From the NCBI GenBank assembly GCA_965197395.1, contig CBDANB010000004.1, positions 124,001 through 188,000 of the forward strand: DNA of 64,000 nt. The letters run 5' to 3'. Under the pieces are notes generated by a model. That model saw only the letters and a list, made by a program, of their open reading frames with translations. It ran no database searches and was not told where the DNA came from. Each line of letters starts with the position of its first letter. Within the stretch, counting starts at the first letter, position 1. Made by a program: the position numbers and the translations under genes. This document shows positions 1 through 8,810 of the stretch, piece after piece. Source of the DNA: CAZYFH01 sp965197395. GTDB taxonomy: Bacteria; Acidobacteriota; Vicinamibacteria; Vicinamibacterales; UBA8438.

Positions 1-778
1 TCGCCAGGGCGCGACCATCGAGAACTTGATCGACTTCACGCCCGAGCTGCGGGCCGAGGCGCTCGAGATCGTCGAGCGCTACACGATCGGGCCGATGTTC
101 ACGCCGCCGTCGGTGCGTGGCGACGGACCCAACGACAACCAAGGCACGATCCAGCTGCCGGGGTCGCAGGGCGGCGCCGACGCGCAGGGCGCGGCGGCCG
201 ACCCCGAGACCAACTACCTCTATGTGCCGTCGATCACCTCGCCGTTCGTGGCCGACATTCGCGAGGGCAACCCGGATCGCACCAACCTCCGGTACGTGAA
301 GGGCACGCGACAGTGGATCGGCGGCCCACGCGGATTGCCGCTCTTCAAGCCGCCCTATGGCCGTATCACCGCATTCGACATGAATAGCGGCACCGTTGCC
401 TGGCAGGTCCCGAACGGCCATGGCCCGCGCGACCACCCTGCGATCCGCCACCTGAACCTCGGGCGTCTCGGCAGTCCCGGCCGTCCCGGGCCGCTTCTGA
501 CGAAAACGCTGCTCTTCATCGGCGAGGGCACGGATGTCGGCGTGCGGGGGGATGGCCGCGTCCCGGACGGCATGCCGTATCAGATCGCGACCAACTTCGG
601 CCTGCCGTGGTTCCGCGCCTACGACAAGATGACCGGCGAGGTCGTGTGGGAGATGGAGCTCGAGGCCGGCACCACCGGCGTGCCGATGACCTACATGCAC
701 GACGGCACGCAGTACGTCATCGTGCCGATCGGCGGGTTCGAGGTCGCCGGGCAGTTCGTGGCGCTGAGCCTCCCCTGA
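1..778 (+). CDS. PQQ-dependent dehydrogenase, C-terminal part (cut by left edge)
   Basis: C-terminal part of a quinoprotein (PQQ) alcohol/glucose-type dehydrogenase, a periplasmic beta-propeller enzyme that oxidises a sugar or alcohol and passes electrons to the respiratory chain. The frame is open to the left edge (first full codon at base 2), so the real start lies outside. Propeller-type stretches are visible: TPPSVRGDG, NYLYVPSITSPF, GRITAFDMNSGTVAWQVPNG, and a closing block with FRAYDKMTGEVVWEMELEAG, TGVPMTYMHDGTQYVIVPIGG and FVALSLP, typical of the last blades and C-terminus. It ends convergently with the patatin gene, 54 bp away. The substrate cannot be read from this fragment. A related but different PQQ gene is cut by the right edge. 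Confidence 0.85.
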   Translation, partial: RQGATIENLIDFTPELRAEALEIVERYTIGPMFTPPSVRGDGPNDNQGTIQLPGSQGGADAQGAAADPETNYLYVPSITSPFVADIREGNPDRTNLRYVKGTRQWIGGPRGLPLFKPPYGRITAFDMNSGTVAWQVPNGHGPRDHPAIRHLNLGRLGSPGRPGPLLTKTLLFIGEGTDVGVRGDGRVPDGMPYQIATNFGLPWFRAYDKMTGEVVWEMELEAGTTGVPMTYMHDGTQYVIVPIGGFEVAGQFVALSLP

Positions 779-832
779 CCGCCGCGCGGGTCCGTGTCCC
801 CGGCGGTGGACGACCGCGTCGTCATCACGCTG

Positions 833-1993
833 CTACGCGGTCGGTGTGAGCAACCGGCGGATGTCGTCCGCGCGGGCGGCAGCGTCGGCTTCGCCAATCT
901 CGATCAACCGACCGAGATACTCCGGGTCGAACGCCAGGAGACTTAGCACATCGGGTGACTTCGTCTCGCGCGAACCGAGGCCACGGACCAGATGGCGGAA
1001 GACACGCGGGAGCTTCGGCTCGAATTCCGCGACGAGACGCCCGAGGTCGACTGACGGTCGGATGACCAGCAGATCGATCGGGCGTAGCCCGCGGCGCTTC
1101 TCGGCGGGGAGATCCCTGAGCAACAAATTGACGCGTTCGAGATCGACGGCGTCGCGGTCGAGGTCGTCGAGAAAGATCGCGTTGAGCAGCTGCCCGGAGA
1201 TCTGGAGCGGCGGCGGATACGCAGGCGCCGAGTCGCCGGCGCCGGCGCGATTAACGCCGTGACGCGTCGAGATGGCGAGGATCCGGGTGGCCCCGAGGTG
1301 AATCGCCGGCGAGCAGGGGGCCGTCAGGCGTATACCTCCGTCACCGTGCCACCCGTCGTCCAGCCGGACTGCCGGGAAGAAGAGCGGCAACGCCGCGGAC
1401 GCCAGCACGTGATCGATCGTCATCTGCGTCGGACGGCTCTCGCCGTCGGGCCGCTGCCACGCTCGCAGGTCCCGCCCCTGGATCCACACAAGGGACTGGC
1501 CGGTCCCGTAGTGGCTGGTGATGATGCTCAGCGCCCACAGGCGACGCCGCTCGATGTTGGGACCGATGCCGCTGATGATGCCGTCCTCGGATGAGAAGAT
1601 TGCGCGCAGCGTGTCACGCAGTGGGGTGGTATCGACCAAGCCGCGGATATCGGGCGTCAGCGCGCTGCCGCCCGAGACCAGGCGGAGTCCCCAGCGCGCG
1701 ACGTTGCCGACCAGCGACCGCGTATCGACCCGAAACACGCGGTCCACGGTGAGCTCGCTCCAGAGCCGGGACAGCCGTTCGACGGCGTCCATCTGCCGGC
1801 CGGGACAGGCGGCGAGAAAGGCGGCGTTGATGGCACCTGCGGACACACCGGTGATGATGGGGAAATGCGCGTCGGGGATGTTGCGCGCGACCCACCGCAG
1901 GAAACCGACCTGATAGGCCGCGCGCGCGCCACCGCCGGTCAGCACGATCGCGAGGTCGTCCGGCCCCAGTGCGGCGGCATCCAGACCCGACAC
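833..1993 (-). CDS. Patatin-like phospholipase
   Basis: 386-residue patatin-family serine lipase/acyl hydrolase. The oxyanion glycine run GGGARAAYQVG is at residues 20-30, the nucleophile elbow GVSAG puts the catalytic serine near residue 51, and the dyad aspartate is in HGDGGIRL in the second half. A C-terminal block (FDPEYLGRLIEIGEADA) matches bacterial patatins of this size. No signal peptide, so probably cytoplasmic or peripheral to the membrane. It starts 6 bp after the stop of the hybrid histidine kinase on the same strand, so the two are almost certainly co-transcribed. A link between phospholipid turnover and that sensor is inference from position only. Confidence 0.88.
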   Translation of the reverse strand: MSGLDAAALGPDDLAIVLTGGGARAAYQVGFLRWVARNIPDAHFPIITGVSAGAINAAFLAACPGRQMDAVERLSRLWSELTVDRVFRVDTRSLVGNVARWGLRLVSGGSALTPDIRGLVDTTPLRDTLRAIFSSEDGIISGIGPNIERRRLWALSIITSHYGTGQSLVWIQGRDLRAWQRPDGESRPTQMTIDHVLASAALPLFFPAVRLDDGWHGDGGIRLTAPCSPAIHLGATRILAISTRHGVNRAGAGDSAPAYPPPLQISGQLLNAIFLDDLDRDAVDLERVNLLLRDLPAEKRRGLRPIDLLVIRPSVDLGRLVAEFEPKLPRVFRHLVRGLGSRETKSPDVLSLLAFDPEYLGRLIEIGEADAAARADDIRRLLTPTA

Positions 1994-1999
1994 GGGTTG

Positions 2000-4351
2000 C
2001 TATGACTCCTCGTCGAAGACGCGGCGCACGGCGCGACGGAGCGCCTTCGGCGAGAAGGGCTTCTGCAGGAGCGACGGGTCGTCGCGCAGCTCGATGGGCA
2101 AATGTGGCGTCGCGTAGCCGGTCATATAGAGCACGCGCGTCCCGCGACGTATGCGCGTCAGCTCGGCCGCGAGCTGCCAGCCGCTCATGCCCGGTATGAC
2201 GACGTCGGTGAGCAGCAGGTCGATGCGACCCCGATGCTGCGACGAGATCAGCATGGCCTCGTCCGCATTCGGCGCCGCCAGCACGTGGTAGCCCACCTGC
2301 GTGAGCATGTCGCCGATCGTGCGCAGCACGTGAGGTTCATCCTCGACAAGCAGAATCGTCTCGAGCGGCTCGCCGTCCGTGGCGTCGCGATCAGATCCTG
2401 CCACCGCGTCATCGGGGAGACGCGGGAGATAGATGGCGACACTCGTCCCCCGACCCTCGGTGCTCTCGACCAGGACGTGCCCGCCGGTCTGCCGGATGAT
2501 GCCATGCACGGTCGCCAGTCCGAGCCCGGTGCCGCGACCGAACTCTTTTGTCGTGAAGAACGGCTCGAAGACGTGCTTGACCGTTTCCTCGCTCATGCCT
2601 TCGCCGGTATCCGTGACCGTGAGCAGGACATAGGGTCCGGGCGGAACGTCAGGGTGCGTTCGGTGAAACGCGTCGTCCAACTCCACGCTGGTCGTGGCGA
2701 CCGTGAGTGTGCCGCCGCCCGACATCGCATCGCGCGCGTTCAGGATCACGTTGACCAGGGCCTGCTCGATTTGCCCGGGGTCAGCCTTGACCAGTCCGAG
2801 ACGCGACTCCAGCTCCGTCGAGGCTCGGATCTGCTCGCCGATGAGCGGGGCGGCGACTTCGAGCGTGGTGCCGACCGCGACGTTGAGATCGAACTCCTTC
2901 GGCGCGAGCACCTGACGCCGACCGACCGCGAGTAATTGACGAGTCAGGTTCGCCGACTCCTCGGCCACGGAGAGAATCGCCTCGACGTCGGACCGGCGCG
3001 GGTCGCCCGCGCTGGTCTCACCAAGCAGTAGCTCGCATCGGCCGCAGATGGCGGTGAGGGCGTTGTTGAACGCGTGGGCCACACCACCCGCCAGCGTGCC
3101 AACGCTCTCGAGCTTTTGCGACTGCAGCACCTGGTTTCCAAGACGCAGCCGCTCCGAGATGTCGAGCGCCACACCGGCCACCGCCGGCCGGCCGCGGTAT
3201 TGGATGAGCGCGCCGCTGACCTCGAGCGGCACGATCCGGCCGTCCTTGCGTCGGATCCGCACCGTGTAGCTGCTATCGTCCATGCGCCCGGTCATCCGGC
3301 GCTGGATGTTCTGAGACACGAGGGCGCGATCCTCCTCGACGACGAGATCGAGAATCGACAACAGCTGCGCCTCGGCGTCGCGCGGATACCCGGAGATCTC
3401 CGCCATCTTCGGGTTGATGAACACGACCTGTCCGTCCTGGATGATGTAAAGCCCGACGAGCGACTGCTCGACCAGAAGCCGGTAGCGCGATTGCGCATCG
3501 TGATGCCTGGCGTCCGCTCGCTTGCGTTCCGTGATGTCGACGTACATGGCGCGTGTGCCGACGATCGCGCCGGTGCGGTCGGTCTCGGGCACGGCGTGAA
3601 GGAGCGTGTCGAGCACGCCGCCGTACTTCGCGACCAGCTGCCGTTCCGCTGCGTCGAGCGGACCGTCGATCGCCGCACGCTGCATGTCCTGGCGGGATTG
3701 CGGGGTGTAGAAATCGGCCAGCGGCGAGCCGATGACATCGGCGCGTACATAGCCAAGTAACTGTAGGAACAACTCGTTGCAATCCTCGACCGTCGGTTGC
3801 CCGTTGCGCCGGCGGATGGTGACGTACATCACGGGCGCCCTGTCGAACAGGTCCCGATGCCGGCGGCCCGCCTCGTCGAGCTGGGTGGTCCGGTCGCGGA
3901 CGACGCGCTCGAGCTCGTTCAGCGCGGAGGCCAGCGATGCCTGTGCGGCCTTTTGGTCGGTGATATCCGTGGTCGTGCCGACGATCCGCTCCGGGTCGCC
4001 GGCTGCGTTCCGCGTCGCCGCGCCGCGCGAGAGAAACCACCGCGTTGATCCGTCCTTGTGCGTCATCCGGTGCTCGACGTCGTATGTGGGCCGTTCGTCG
4101 GCAAGAACCGTGGCGGCCTCGGCGTCGACAATCGCGCGGTCCTCGGGATGCACACGGGCCATCCAGGCGTCGATGCGGTTTGGGAGCTCGGCATCATCGC
4201 AGCCCAGCAGCGCCTTCAACACGGGGTCGATGAAGATGTCGCCGGTCGTCGGATTCCAATCCCACACGCCGACTCGGCCGGCCTTGGCCGCCTGCGCGTA
4301 CCGCTCCTTGGCGAGAGTGAGCGCCGCTTCGATCGTGGGTGACTGCGCCAT
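2000..4351 (-). CDS. PAS-containing hybrid sensor histidine kinase with receiver domain
   Basis: 783-residue soluble hybrid two-component kinase without membrane segments, so it probably senses a cytoplasmic signal. Order: PAS/PAC (about 20-140, ending in GTTTDITDQ), short coiled linker, second PAS (about 165-275, ending in YVDITERKRA), third PAS (about 290-400, ending in GVALDISERL), HisKA with the phospho-acceptor in GTLAGGVAHAFNNALTAI (AHAFNN instead of the commoner AHDFNN), a HATPase domain with N box (NVILNARDA) and G boxes (DTGEGM, GRGTGLGLATVHGI), then a C-terminal receiver with LLVEDEP, acceptor Asp in LLLTDVVIPGMSGW, and the KPFSPKAL lysine. The first gene of a two-gene unit with the patatin. 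A minus-strand TATAAT lies 20 bp before its ATG. The output partner is not in the window. Confidence 0.93.
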   Translation of the reverse strand: MAQSPTIEAALTLAKERYAQAAKAGRVGVWDWNPTTGDIFIDPVLKALLGCDDAELPNRIDAWMARVHPEDRAIVDAEAATVLADERPTYDVEHRMTHKDGSTRWFLSRGAATRNAAGDPERIVGTTTDITDQKAAQASLASALNELERVVRDRTTQLDEAGRRHRDLFDRAPVMYVTIRRRNGQPTVEDCNELFLQLLGYVRADVIGSPLADFYTPQSRQDMQRAAIDGPLDAAERQLVAKYGGVLDTLLHAVPETDRTGAIVGTRAMYVDITERKRADARHHDAQSRYRLLVEQSLVGLYIIQDGQVVFINPKMAEISGYPRDAEAQLLSILDLVVEEDRALVSQNIQRRMTGRMDDSSYTVRIRRKDGRIVPLEVSGALIQYRGRPAVAGVALDISERLRLGNQVLQSQKLESVGTLAGGVAHAFNNALTAICGRCELLLGETSAGDPRRSDVEAILSVAEESANLTRQLLAVGRRQVLAPKEFDLNVAVGTTLEVAAPLIGEQIRASTELESRLGLVKADPGQIEQALVNVILNARDAMSGGGTLTVATTSVELDDAFHRTHPDVPPGPYVLLTVTDTGEGMSEETVKHVFEPFFTTKEFGRGTGLGLATVHGIIRQTGGHVLVESTEGRGTSVAIYLPRLPDDAVAGSDRDATDGEPLETILLVEDEPHVLRTIGDMLTQVGYHVLAAPNADEAMLISSQHRGRIDLLLTDVVIPGMSGWQLAAELTRIRRGTRVLYMTGYATPHLPIELRDDPSLLQKPFSPKALRRAVRRVFDEES

Positions 4352-4371
4352 GGGGTCGGTGCGGGGAAAGG

Positions 4372-4377
4372 ATTATA
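4372..4377 (-). promoter_or_regulatory. Candidate -10 box (TATAAT) for the hybrid kinase
   Basis: The plus-strand string GATTATAG reads CTATAATC on the minus strand, a perfect TATAAT 20 bp upstream of the kinase ATG, in the 47-bp gap to the divergent Rsm22-like gene. No convincing TTGACA -35 is seen at 16-18 bp. The same string recurs before three other minus-strand genes, which raises its credibility. Confidence 0.4.
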
Positions 4378-4398
4378 GTCCGTCAGCGACGGTCCCTC

Positions 4399-5388
4399 AT
4401 GCACGGATCCGATGCGTTGCCGCCACTCGAGCTACGGAGCGCCGTCGAGCGTGAGCTCGAGGGCGTGCCGCTTCGCGACCTTCGCGCGGCGGCTGAGCGC
4501 ATGACCGCGGCGTATCGCACGCAGGGCGCCCCGGGGAGGCCCGGCGGTGGGTCCGGGCCGGTTGACCGCCTGGCCTACCTCGCTGCGCGGATGCCCGCCA
4601 CATACGCGGCGACGCGGGCCGTGCTTGGCGAGCTGCGGCACCGCCAGCCCGAGTTCGATGCGGTGAGCGTGCTCGATCTGGGCGCCGGACCGGCGACGGC
4701 ACTGTGGGCGGCGAGCGCCGAATACGCCAGTCTCGCGCGCGCAACACACGTTGAGACGGATCAGGGGATGGCGGAGCTGGGTCAGCGGCTGCTCGGGGCG
4801 ACGGCGCTCGGCCGCCGAGTGCACTCGACCTGGCGCACCGCCGATGTGACCCATGTCGGCGACCTGCCGCGCCACGACCTGGTGCTCGTCGGGTATGTCC
4901 TCGGCGAGCTGGCCCCCGCCGCCCGCGACAGAGCGGTCGATGCGGCGTGGAGCGCCGCGGGCGGAGCGCTCGTCATTATCGAGCCGGGGTCGGCCGATGG
5001 CACGCGTCGTATCCTCGATGCACGAGCCAGGCTGCTCGATCACGGTGCGGCGTTGGTCGCGCCGTGTCCGCACGCGGCCCCGTGTCCCCTTGCCGCCGGC
5101 GACTGGTGCCACTTCGGTGTCCGCCTCAGTCGATCGAGTCTCCACCGGCGTCTCAAGCGCGCGGCGCTCGCGTACGAGGACGAGAAATACGCCTACGTGA
5201 TCGTGGCGCGGGAACCGGTGGGGCTGGTGGCAGGGCGGGTGATCCGTCGGCCCGACGTGCGCGCGGGGCGCGTGCTGCTTCACGTGTGTGCGCCGGGCGG
5301 CGTGTCGGTTCGGACGATCACCCGGCGAGACGGTGGCCACTATCGCCGGGCGAGACAGGGGCGTTGGGGAGACGCGTGGGAGGCGTAG
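4399..5388 (+). CDS. Rsm22-like small-ribosomal-subunit methyltransferase family protein
   Basis: 329-residue SAM-dependent methyltransferase-fold protein of the Rsm22 family, which in mitochondria acts in small-subunit ribosome assembly; bacterial members are mostly uncharacterised. Motif I is VLDLGAGPATALWAA (about residues 95-110) and LVLVGYVLGEL follows as a motif IV-like strand. The diagnostic Cys/His block is CPHAAPCPL followed by DWCHFGVRLSRSSLHRRLK, then EDEKYAYVIVAR. I choose ATG 4399 because the family begins with a short N-terminus and an upstream in-frame start at 4339 would overlap the divergent kinase gene. It ends 10 bp before an IS630 element. Confidence 0.82.
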   Translation: MHGSDALPPLELRSAVERELEGVPLRDLRAAAERMTAAYRTQGAPGRPGGGSGPVDRLAYLAARMPATYAATRAVLGELRHRQPEFDAVSVLDLGAGPATALWAASAEYASLARATHVETDQGMAELGQRLLGATALGRRVHSTWRTADVTHVGDLPRHDLVLVGYVLGELAPAARDRAVDAAWSAAGGALVIIEPGSADGTRRILDARARLLDHGAALVAPCPHAAPCPLAAGDWCHFGVRLSRSSLHRRLKRAALAYEDEKYAYVIVAREPVGLVAGRVIRRPDVRAGRVLLHVCAPGGVSVRTITRRDGGHYRRARQGRWGDAWEA

Positions 5389-5398
5389 CCGCCGGCTA

Positions 5399-6593
5399 GT
5401 CCCCTTGATCTTTGATTTCTTCAAAAAGTCGTTGGTCATCTGGGGCCACCGTGGACTTGAACGGTGCGCTGTCCGAACCGCTTCACCTTCGCGAGAATTT
5501 CGTCGGCTGTCTTTGTCCACTTGAAGGGTTTGCCCTCGTCGTTGTGGGCGTCCACGTAGGCGTAGATGGCGTGGCGCAGCGCGTGCGGGCTGGAATGTGA
5601 TCCGCGCTTGAGGGCGTGTTCGGTGAGAAGGCCAAAGAACCGCTCGACGAGGTTGAGCCAGGCGGAGTAGGTCGGCGTAAAGTGGAACTGGAAGCGCGGG
5701 TGGCGGGCCACCCATCGTTTGACCAACGGGGACTTATGCGCCGAGAGATTGTCGAGGATCACGTGGACGGTGAGGGCGGAGTGCACCCGCTCGTCGATCT
5801 CGCGCAGGAAGCTCACGAAATCCCTCGACCGATGCGGCTTCTTGGTTTGCGCAACGACCTGGCCGGTCGCGACGTTGAGCGCCGCGAAGAGGTCCACCGT
5901 GCCATGGCGGATGTAGTTGTGCGTCTGGCGTTCGGGGCGACCCAGGTCCATCGGCAGAATCGGCTGCGCCCGCTCGAGGGCTTGAATCTGAGGCTTTTCG
6001 TCGAATGACAAGACGACGGCGTGGTCGGGTGGGTTCAGGTAGAGGCCGACAATGTCCCGCACCTTCTCGATGAACAGCGGGTCGTCGGAGATCTTGAAGG
6101 ATTCCACGACATGCGGCTGCAACCCGAAAGTGCGCCAGATGCGGCCCACGGTAGAGGCGCTGACGCCAGCGTGCTCCGCCATCTTGCGGGTGCTCCAGTG
6201 GGTCCGCCCCTTCGGCTTACTTTCCAACGTCGTGACGAGGATCGACTCGACATCCGCATCGGACAGGGTCCGTGGGGCTCCGGGCTTGGGCTCGTCGTAC
6301 AGCGCGTCCACGCGACCTACCCTAAACCGCTGTCGCCACTTGCCGACCGTCACGTTCGAGCAGCGCAGTTTCGCCGCGACCGCCACGTTCGATTCGCCAC
6401 GCGTGCTCCTCAGGACGATCCTTGCCCGCAAGGCCACGTGCCGATTCGTTCGGGCGCGCCTGGCGAGCCGCTCAAGTTCTACGCGCTCTGCGGCGGTGAC
6501 TTCCAATCTCGCTTTGGGCCGACCTGTTCTTGCCATGCCGCCCAATACATCACAGCCGACACACTATTTGAAGCTTTTTCAGACACAGGGGAC
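5399..6593. mobile_element. IS630-family insertion sequence (copy A)
   Basis: 1195-bp element bounded by a TA target duplication (5397-5398 and 6594-6595), as expected for IS630/Tc1-like insertion. Both ends begin GTCCCCT when read inward, followed by an imperfect inverted repeat with A-rich strings (CTTCAAAAAG / CTTCAAATAG). It carries one transposase gene. It sits between the convergent Rsm22-like and SpoIIE-phosphatase genes, exactly at the stop codon of the latter. Confidence 0.9.
5436..6536 (-). CDS. IS630-family transposase
   Basis: About 366-residue DDE transposase. The N-terminus carries helix-turn-helix segments (ERVELERLARRARTNRHVAL, then GESNVAVAAKLRCSNVTVGKW). The catalytic region has the first Asp in VVLSFDEKPQIQALER, the second in VHVILDNLSAHK, and the glutamate in TPTYSAWLNLVERFFG. 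Residues TGQVVAQTKKPHRSRDFVSF lie between. The frame is intact, so the element may be active. ATG 6536 (MARTGRPK) is preferred to 6545. It is not closely similar to the second IS630 transposase at 10 kb, so these are two separate arrivals. Confidence 0.93.
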   Translation of the reverse strand: MARTGRPKARLEVTAAERVELERLARRARTNRHVALRARIVLRSTRGESNVAVAAKLRCSNVTVGKWRQRFRVGRVDALYDEPKPGAPRTLSDADVESILVTTLESKPKGRTHWSTRKMAEHAGVSASTVGRIWRTFGLQPHVVESFKISDDPLFIEKVRDIVGLYLNPPDHAVVLSFDEKPQIQALERAQPILPMDLGRPERQTHNYIRHGTVDLFAALNVATGQVVAQTKKPHRSRDFVSFLREIDERVHSALTVHVILDNLSAHKSPLVKRWVARHPRFQFHFTPTYSAWLNLVERFFGLLTEHALKRGSHSSPHALRHAIYAYVDAHNDEGKPFKWTKTADEILAKVKRFGQRTVQVHGGPR

Positions 6594-8209
6594 TAGCCCT
6601 TGTAGCGCAACACCAGCACCGTCATGTCGTCGGCCTGTAGCTCACCAACGGTGAACTCCTGGATTCGAGTGAACAAGGTGTCGAGCAGGTCGCTCGGCTT
6701 GTGGACGGCGAGGTTCGTCTCGAGGCAATCGATGATTCCCGCATCGCCGAACTCCTCGCCACCGTGGTTGGTCGCTTCCGAGATCCCGTCACTGAAGATC
6801 ACGAGCAGGTCATCGGGCGTCAGTTGCACGCTCTCCTCTTCGTACTCGGCCTCCTCGAAGAGTCCGACGATGAGGCCGCCGGCCTCCAATCGCCGGACGC
6901 CGTCCCGCGAGATGAGGATGGGCGGGTTGTGGCCAGCGTTGCAGTACTGGAGTCGGCCGTCCGCGGAGAGCACGCCGTAGACCATGGTGACGAAGCGCGA
7001 CTCCAGGGACTTGCGAAGCAAGGTCTCGTTGATCGCGGCCATCGTGCGCGCCGGCGCGACGAGCTTCGGCCCCTGCGACAGAAAGATCTCCTGGATCCGC
7101 GCGCCCAGCAGGCCGGCCGGCGCCCCCTTGCCGGCGACGTCGCCGAGCGTGAACCCAACCGCGTCGTCCGCGAGACGGACGTACTCATAGAAGTCACCGC
7201 CGATCATTCGGCAGGGCTGCATCTCGGCCGCCGCCTCGAAAAAGCCGAGTCCGGGCGCCGCCCTCGGGAGCAGTGCACGTTGAAATTCCTTGGCCGTCTG
7301 CAGGTCGTGCTCGAGCCGTACCTTTTCCTGCGCTTCGCGATACAGACGGGCATTCTCGATGGCGTTGGCCGCCTCGTTGGCCAGCGTCTCCACGGCGCTG
7401 CGAATCGCGCTCGACTTGAACGACTTCCGTTCTCGACTATCGAGATACAGGACGCCGATGCGCCGTTCCTCGCGGGCGACTTCGTTGGCCTCAACGAGCT
7501 CGACGACGCGAAGCGGGGCGCACAACACGTTGCGAATGCCAAGCGCGATCGTGCCCTCGTGACCGCCCGCCACGTCGCCGTCCAGCAGGTCCTCGATCAG
7601 CCGTGTCTCGCCGGTCGTGTAGACCTCGTCCGGAATCTTCCGGCTCACCTCGAACTGCGTGCCCGTCATCGCGACGCCGTCCCGCCGCCTCGCCATTTTG
7701 AACTCCAGCGCCCCCGCCGGGCCGCTCAGCATGATGAACCCGCGCTCGGCGCCGGAGATCTCGACCGCCGAATCGATGACCATCTCGAGCAGGTCGTCGA
7801 GCACCTTCGCGGTGCCCAGCGCGCGCAGGCCTTCCAGCAACAAGGCCGTCTGGCGCAGGTCCGTGATGGCGCTGGAGCTGGTGGTGCTGCTGTGCTCGCG
7901 CGTGAGGACGCGCTCACCGGTGGCGAACGTCAGTTCGAGATGCGGACCGATCCGCACGCGGTCGCCGCCGACGATTGGCTGTTCGCCGATCGGTTGGTCG
8001 TTGACGAAGGTGCCGGCGCGGGACTCGCAGTCGCGCGCGACGAAGCGCTCGCCGTCCCACATGATCTCCGCATGCACGCGGGAGACCTCGGCACTCGGGA
8101 GCGCCAGCTGATTGGTGTGACTGCGTCCGATACGGAACGGTGACTCGGTGATGTCCACGACGCGTCGTCGACCAGCCGCATCGGTGAACTCGAGCCGCGC
8201 CGCGTCCAT
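6593..8209 (-). CDS. FHA-GAF-SpoIIE (RsbU-like) serine phosphatase
   Basis: 538-residue PP2C-type phosphatase of the SpoIIE/RsbU class, which usually controls anti-sigma or anti-anti-sigma partners. An N-terminal FHA phospho-threonine reader (about 20-95) has FRIGRSHTNQLAL, SRVHAEI and GTFVNDQPI; a GAF-type sensor follows (about 125-290, LLEGLRALGTAKVLDDLLEM onward); then a short coiled linker and the phosphatase (about 320-535) with metal-binding motifs GGDFYEY, LGDVAGKGAPAG, CNAGHNPPIL and LLVIFSDGISEATN. The stop TAG spans the IS630 junction: its first two bases on the coding strand are the duplicated TA and the last base comes from the element, so the protein is unchanged. Twenty-three bp separate it from the upstream SnoaL-like gene. 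Confidence 0.92.
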   Translation of the reverse strand: MDAARLEFTDAAGRRRVVDITESPFRIGRSHTNQLALPSAEVSRVHAEIMWDGERFVARDCESRAGTFVNDQPIGEQPIVGGDRVRIGPHLELTFATGERVLTREHSSTTSSSAITDLRQTALLLEGLRALGTAKVLDDLLEMVIDSAVEISGAERGFIMLSGPAGALEFKMARRRDGVAMTGTQFEVSRKIPDEVYTTGETRLIEDLLDGDVAGGHEGTIALGIRNVLCAPLRVVELVEANEVAREERRIGVLYLDSRERKSFKSSAIRSAVETLANEAANAIENARLYREAQEKVRLEHDLQTAKEFQRALLPRAAPGLGFFEAAAEMQPCRMIGGDFYEYVRLADDAVGFTLGDVAGKGAPAGLLGARIQEIFLSQGPKLVAPARTMAAINETLLRKSLESRFVTMVYGVLSADGRLQYCNAGHNPPILISRDGVRRLEAGGLIVGLFEEAEYEEESVQLTPDDLLVIFSDGISEATNHGGEEFGDAGIIDCLETNLAVHKPSDLLDTLFTRIQEFTVGELQADDMTVLVLRYKG

Positions 8210-8232
8210 TGGGGCGATTGACTCCTAGGCTC

Positions 8233-8655
8233 CTAAGCCGGACGGGCCTTCAGCAGGCCGAGTTTCACGAGGAAGCCGGTGAAGTCGTAGATGCGACGTT
8301 CGTAGACGATCTGCTCGCTCTTCACGGTCATCACGTTCACTCCGCGAAACGCGATCCGCTTGCCGGTCCCCTCCAGCCCGAACAGCGTGCCGGTGTGCGT
8401 TCCGGTGAACTTGAAGACGTTGGCCATCTGGTCGCCGTCGACGAGGACCTGCCCGCGTTCCAGCCGGATGGTGCCGAACGCCTCAAAGAGCGACGCATGC
8501 GCTTGTCGAATGGCCTCCCGGCCGACCGACTGTCCCGACATGGGGCTCTCGAGCACAGCTGTCTCTCCGTAGACCGCCGCGGCGCCGTCGGCGTCGTGGT
8601 CGAGAATCGCCTTGTCGCGGCGCTCGAGGAGCGCCAGCATCGCCTCACGCGTCAC
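8233..8655 (-). CDS. SnoaL-like / nuclear-transport-factor-2-fold protein
   Basis: 140-residue single-domain protein of the SnoaL/NTF2-like fold. Features of the fold are the N-terminal helix (MLALLERRDKAILDHDADGA), AVYGETAVLESPMSG, VGREAIRQAHASLFEAF, and the closing strands ANVFKFTGTHTGTLFGL and FRGVNVMTVKSEQIVYERRI. Such proteins can be small lyases, isomerases or ligand-binding proteins; no catalytic residue pattern decides here. No signal peptide. It is the first gene of a two-gene unit with the SpoIIE phosphatase. Confidence 0.75.
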   Translation of the reverse strand: MTREAMLALLERRDKAILDHDADGAAAVYGETAVLESPMSGQSVGREAIRQAHASLFEAFGTIRLERGQVLVDGDQMANVFKFTGTHTGTLFGLEGTGKRIAFRGVNVMTVKSEQIVYERRIYDFTGFLVKLGLLKARPA

Positions 8656-8723
8656 GATCTTGTCTCTGGCTCAGAACGGGGCCGAGCAGGCTCCAGAGGG
8701 TGTGTCCCCCGGAGCCTGGCCCG

Positions 8724-8729
8724 ATTATA
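8724..8729 (-). promoter_or_regulatory. Candidate -10 box (TATAAT) upstream of the SnoaL/phosphatase unit
   Basis: Minus-strand TATAAT 68 bp before the ATG at 8655, in the 155-bp gap to the divergent ECF sigma gene. It has the same flanking CTATAATC context as three other sites in the window. The long leader and lack of a clear -35 box make it tentative. Confidence 0.35.
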
Positions 8730-8810
8730 GCCAGTTGCCCCGAGATTCTTTTTCGCTCAGCCTGTTCGATTTCGCCCGCGTGGACGTTTGTACATCACGA
8801 AGGGGGTCTA

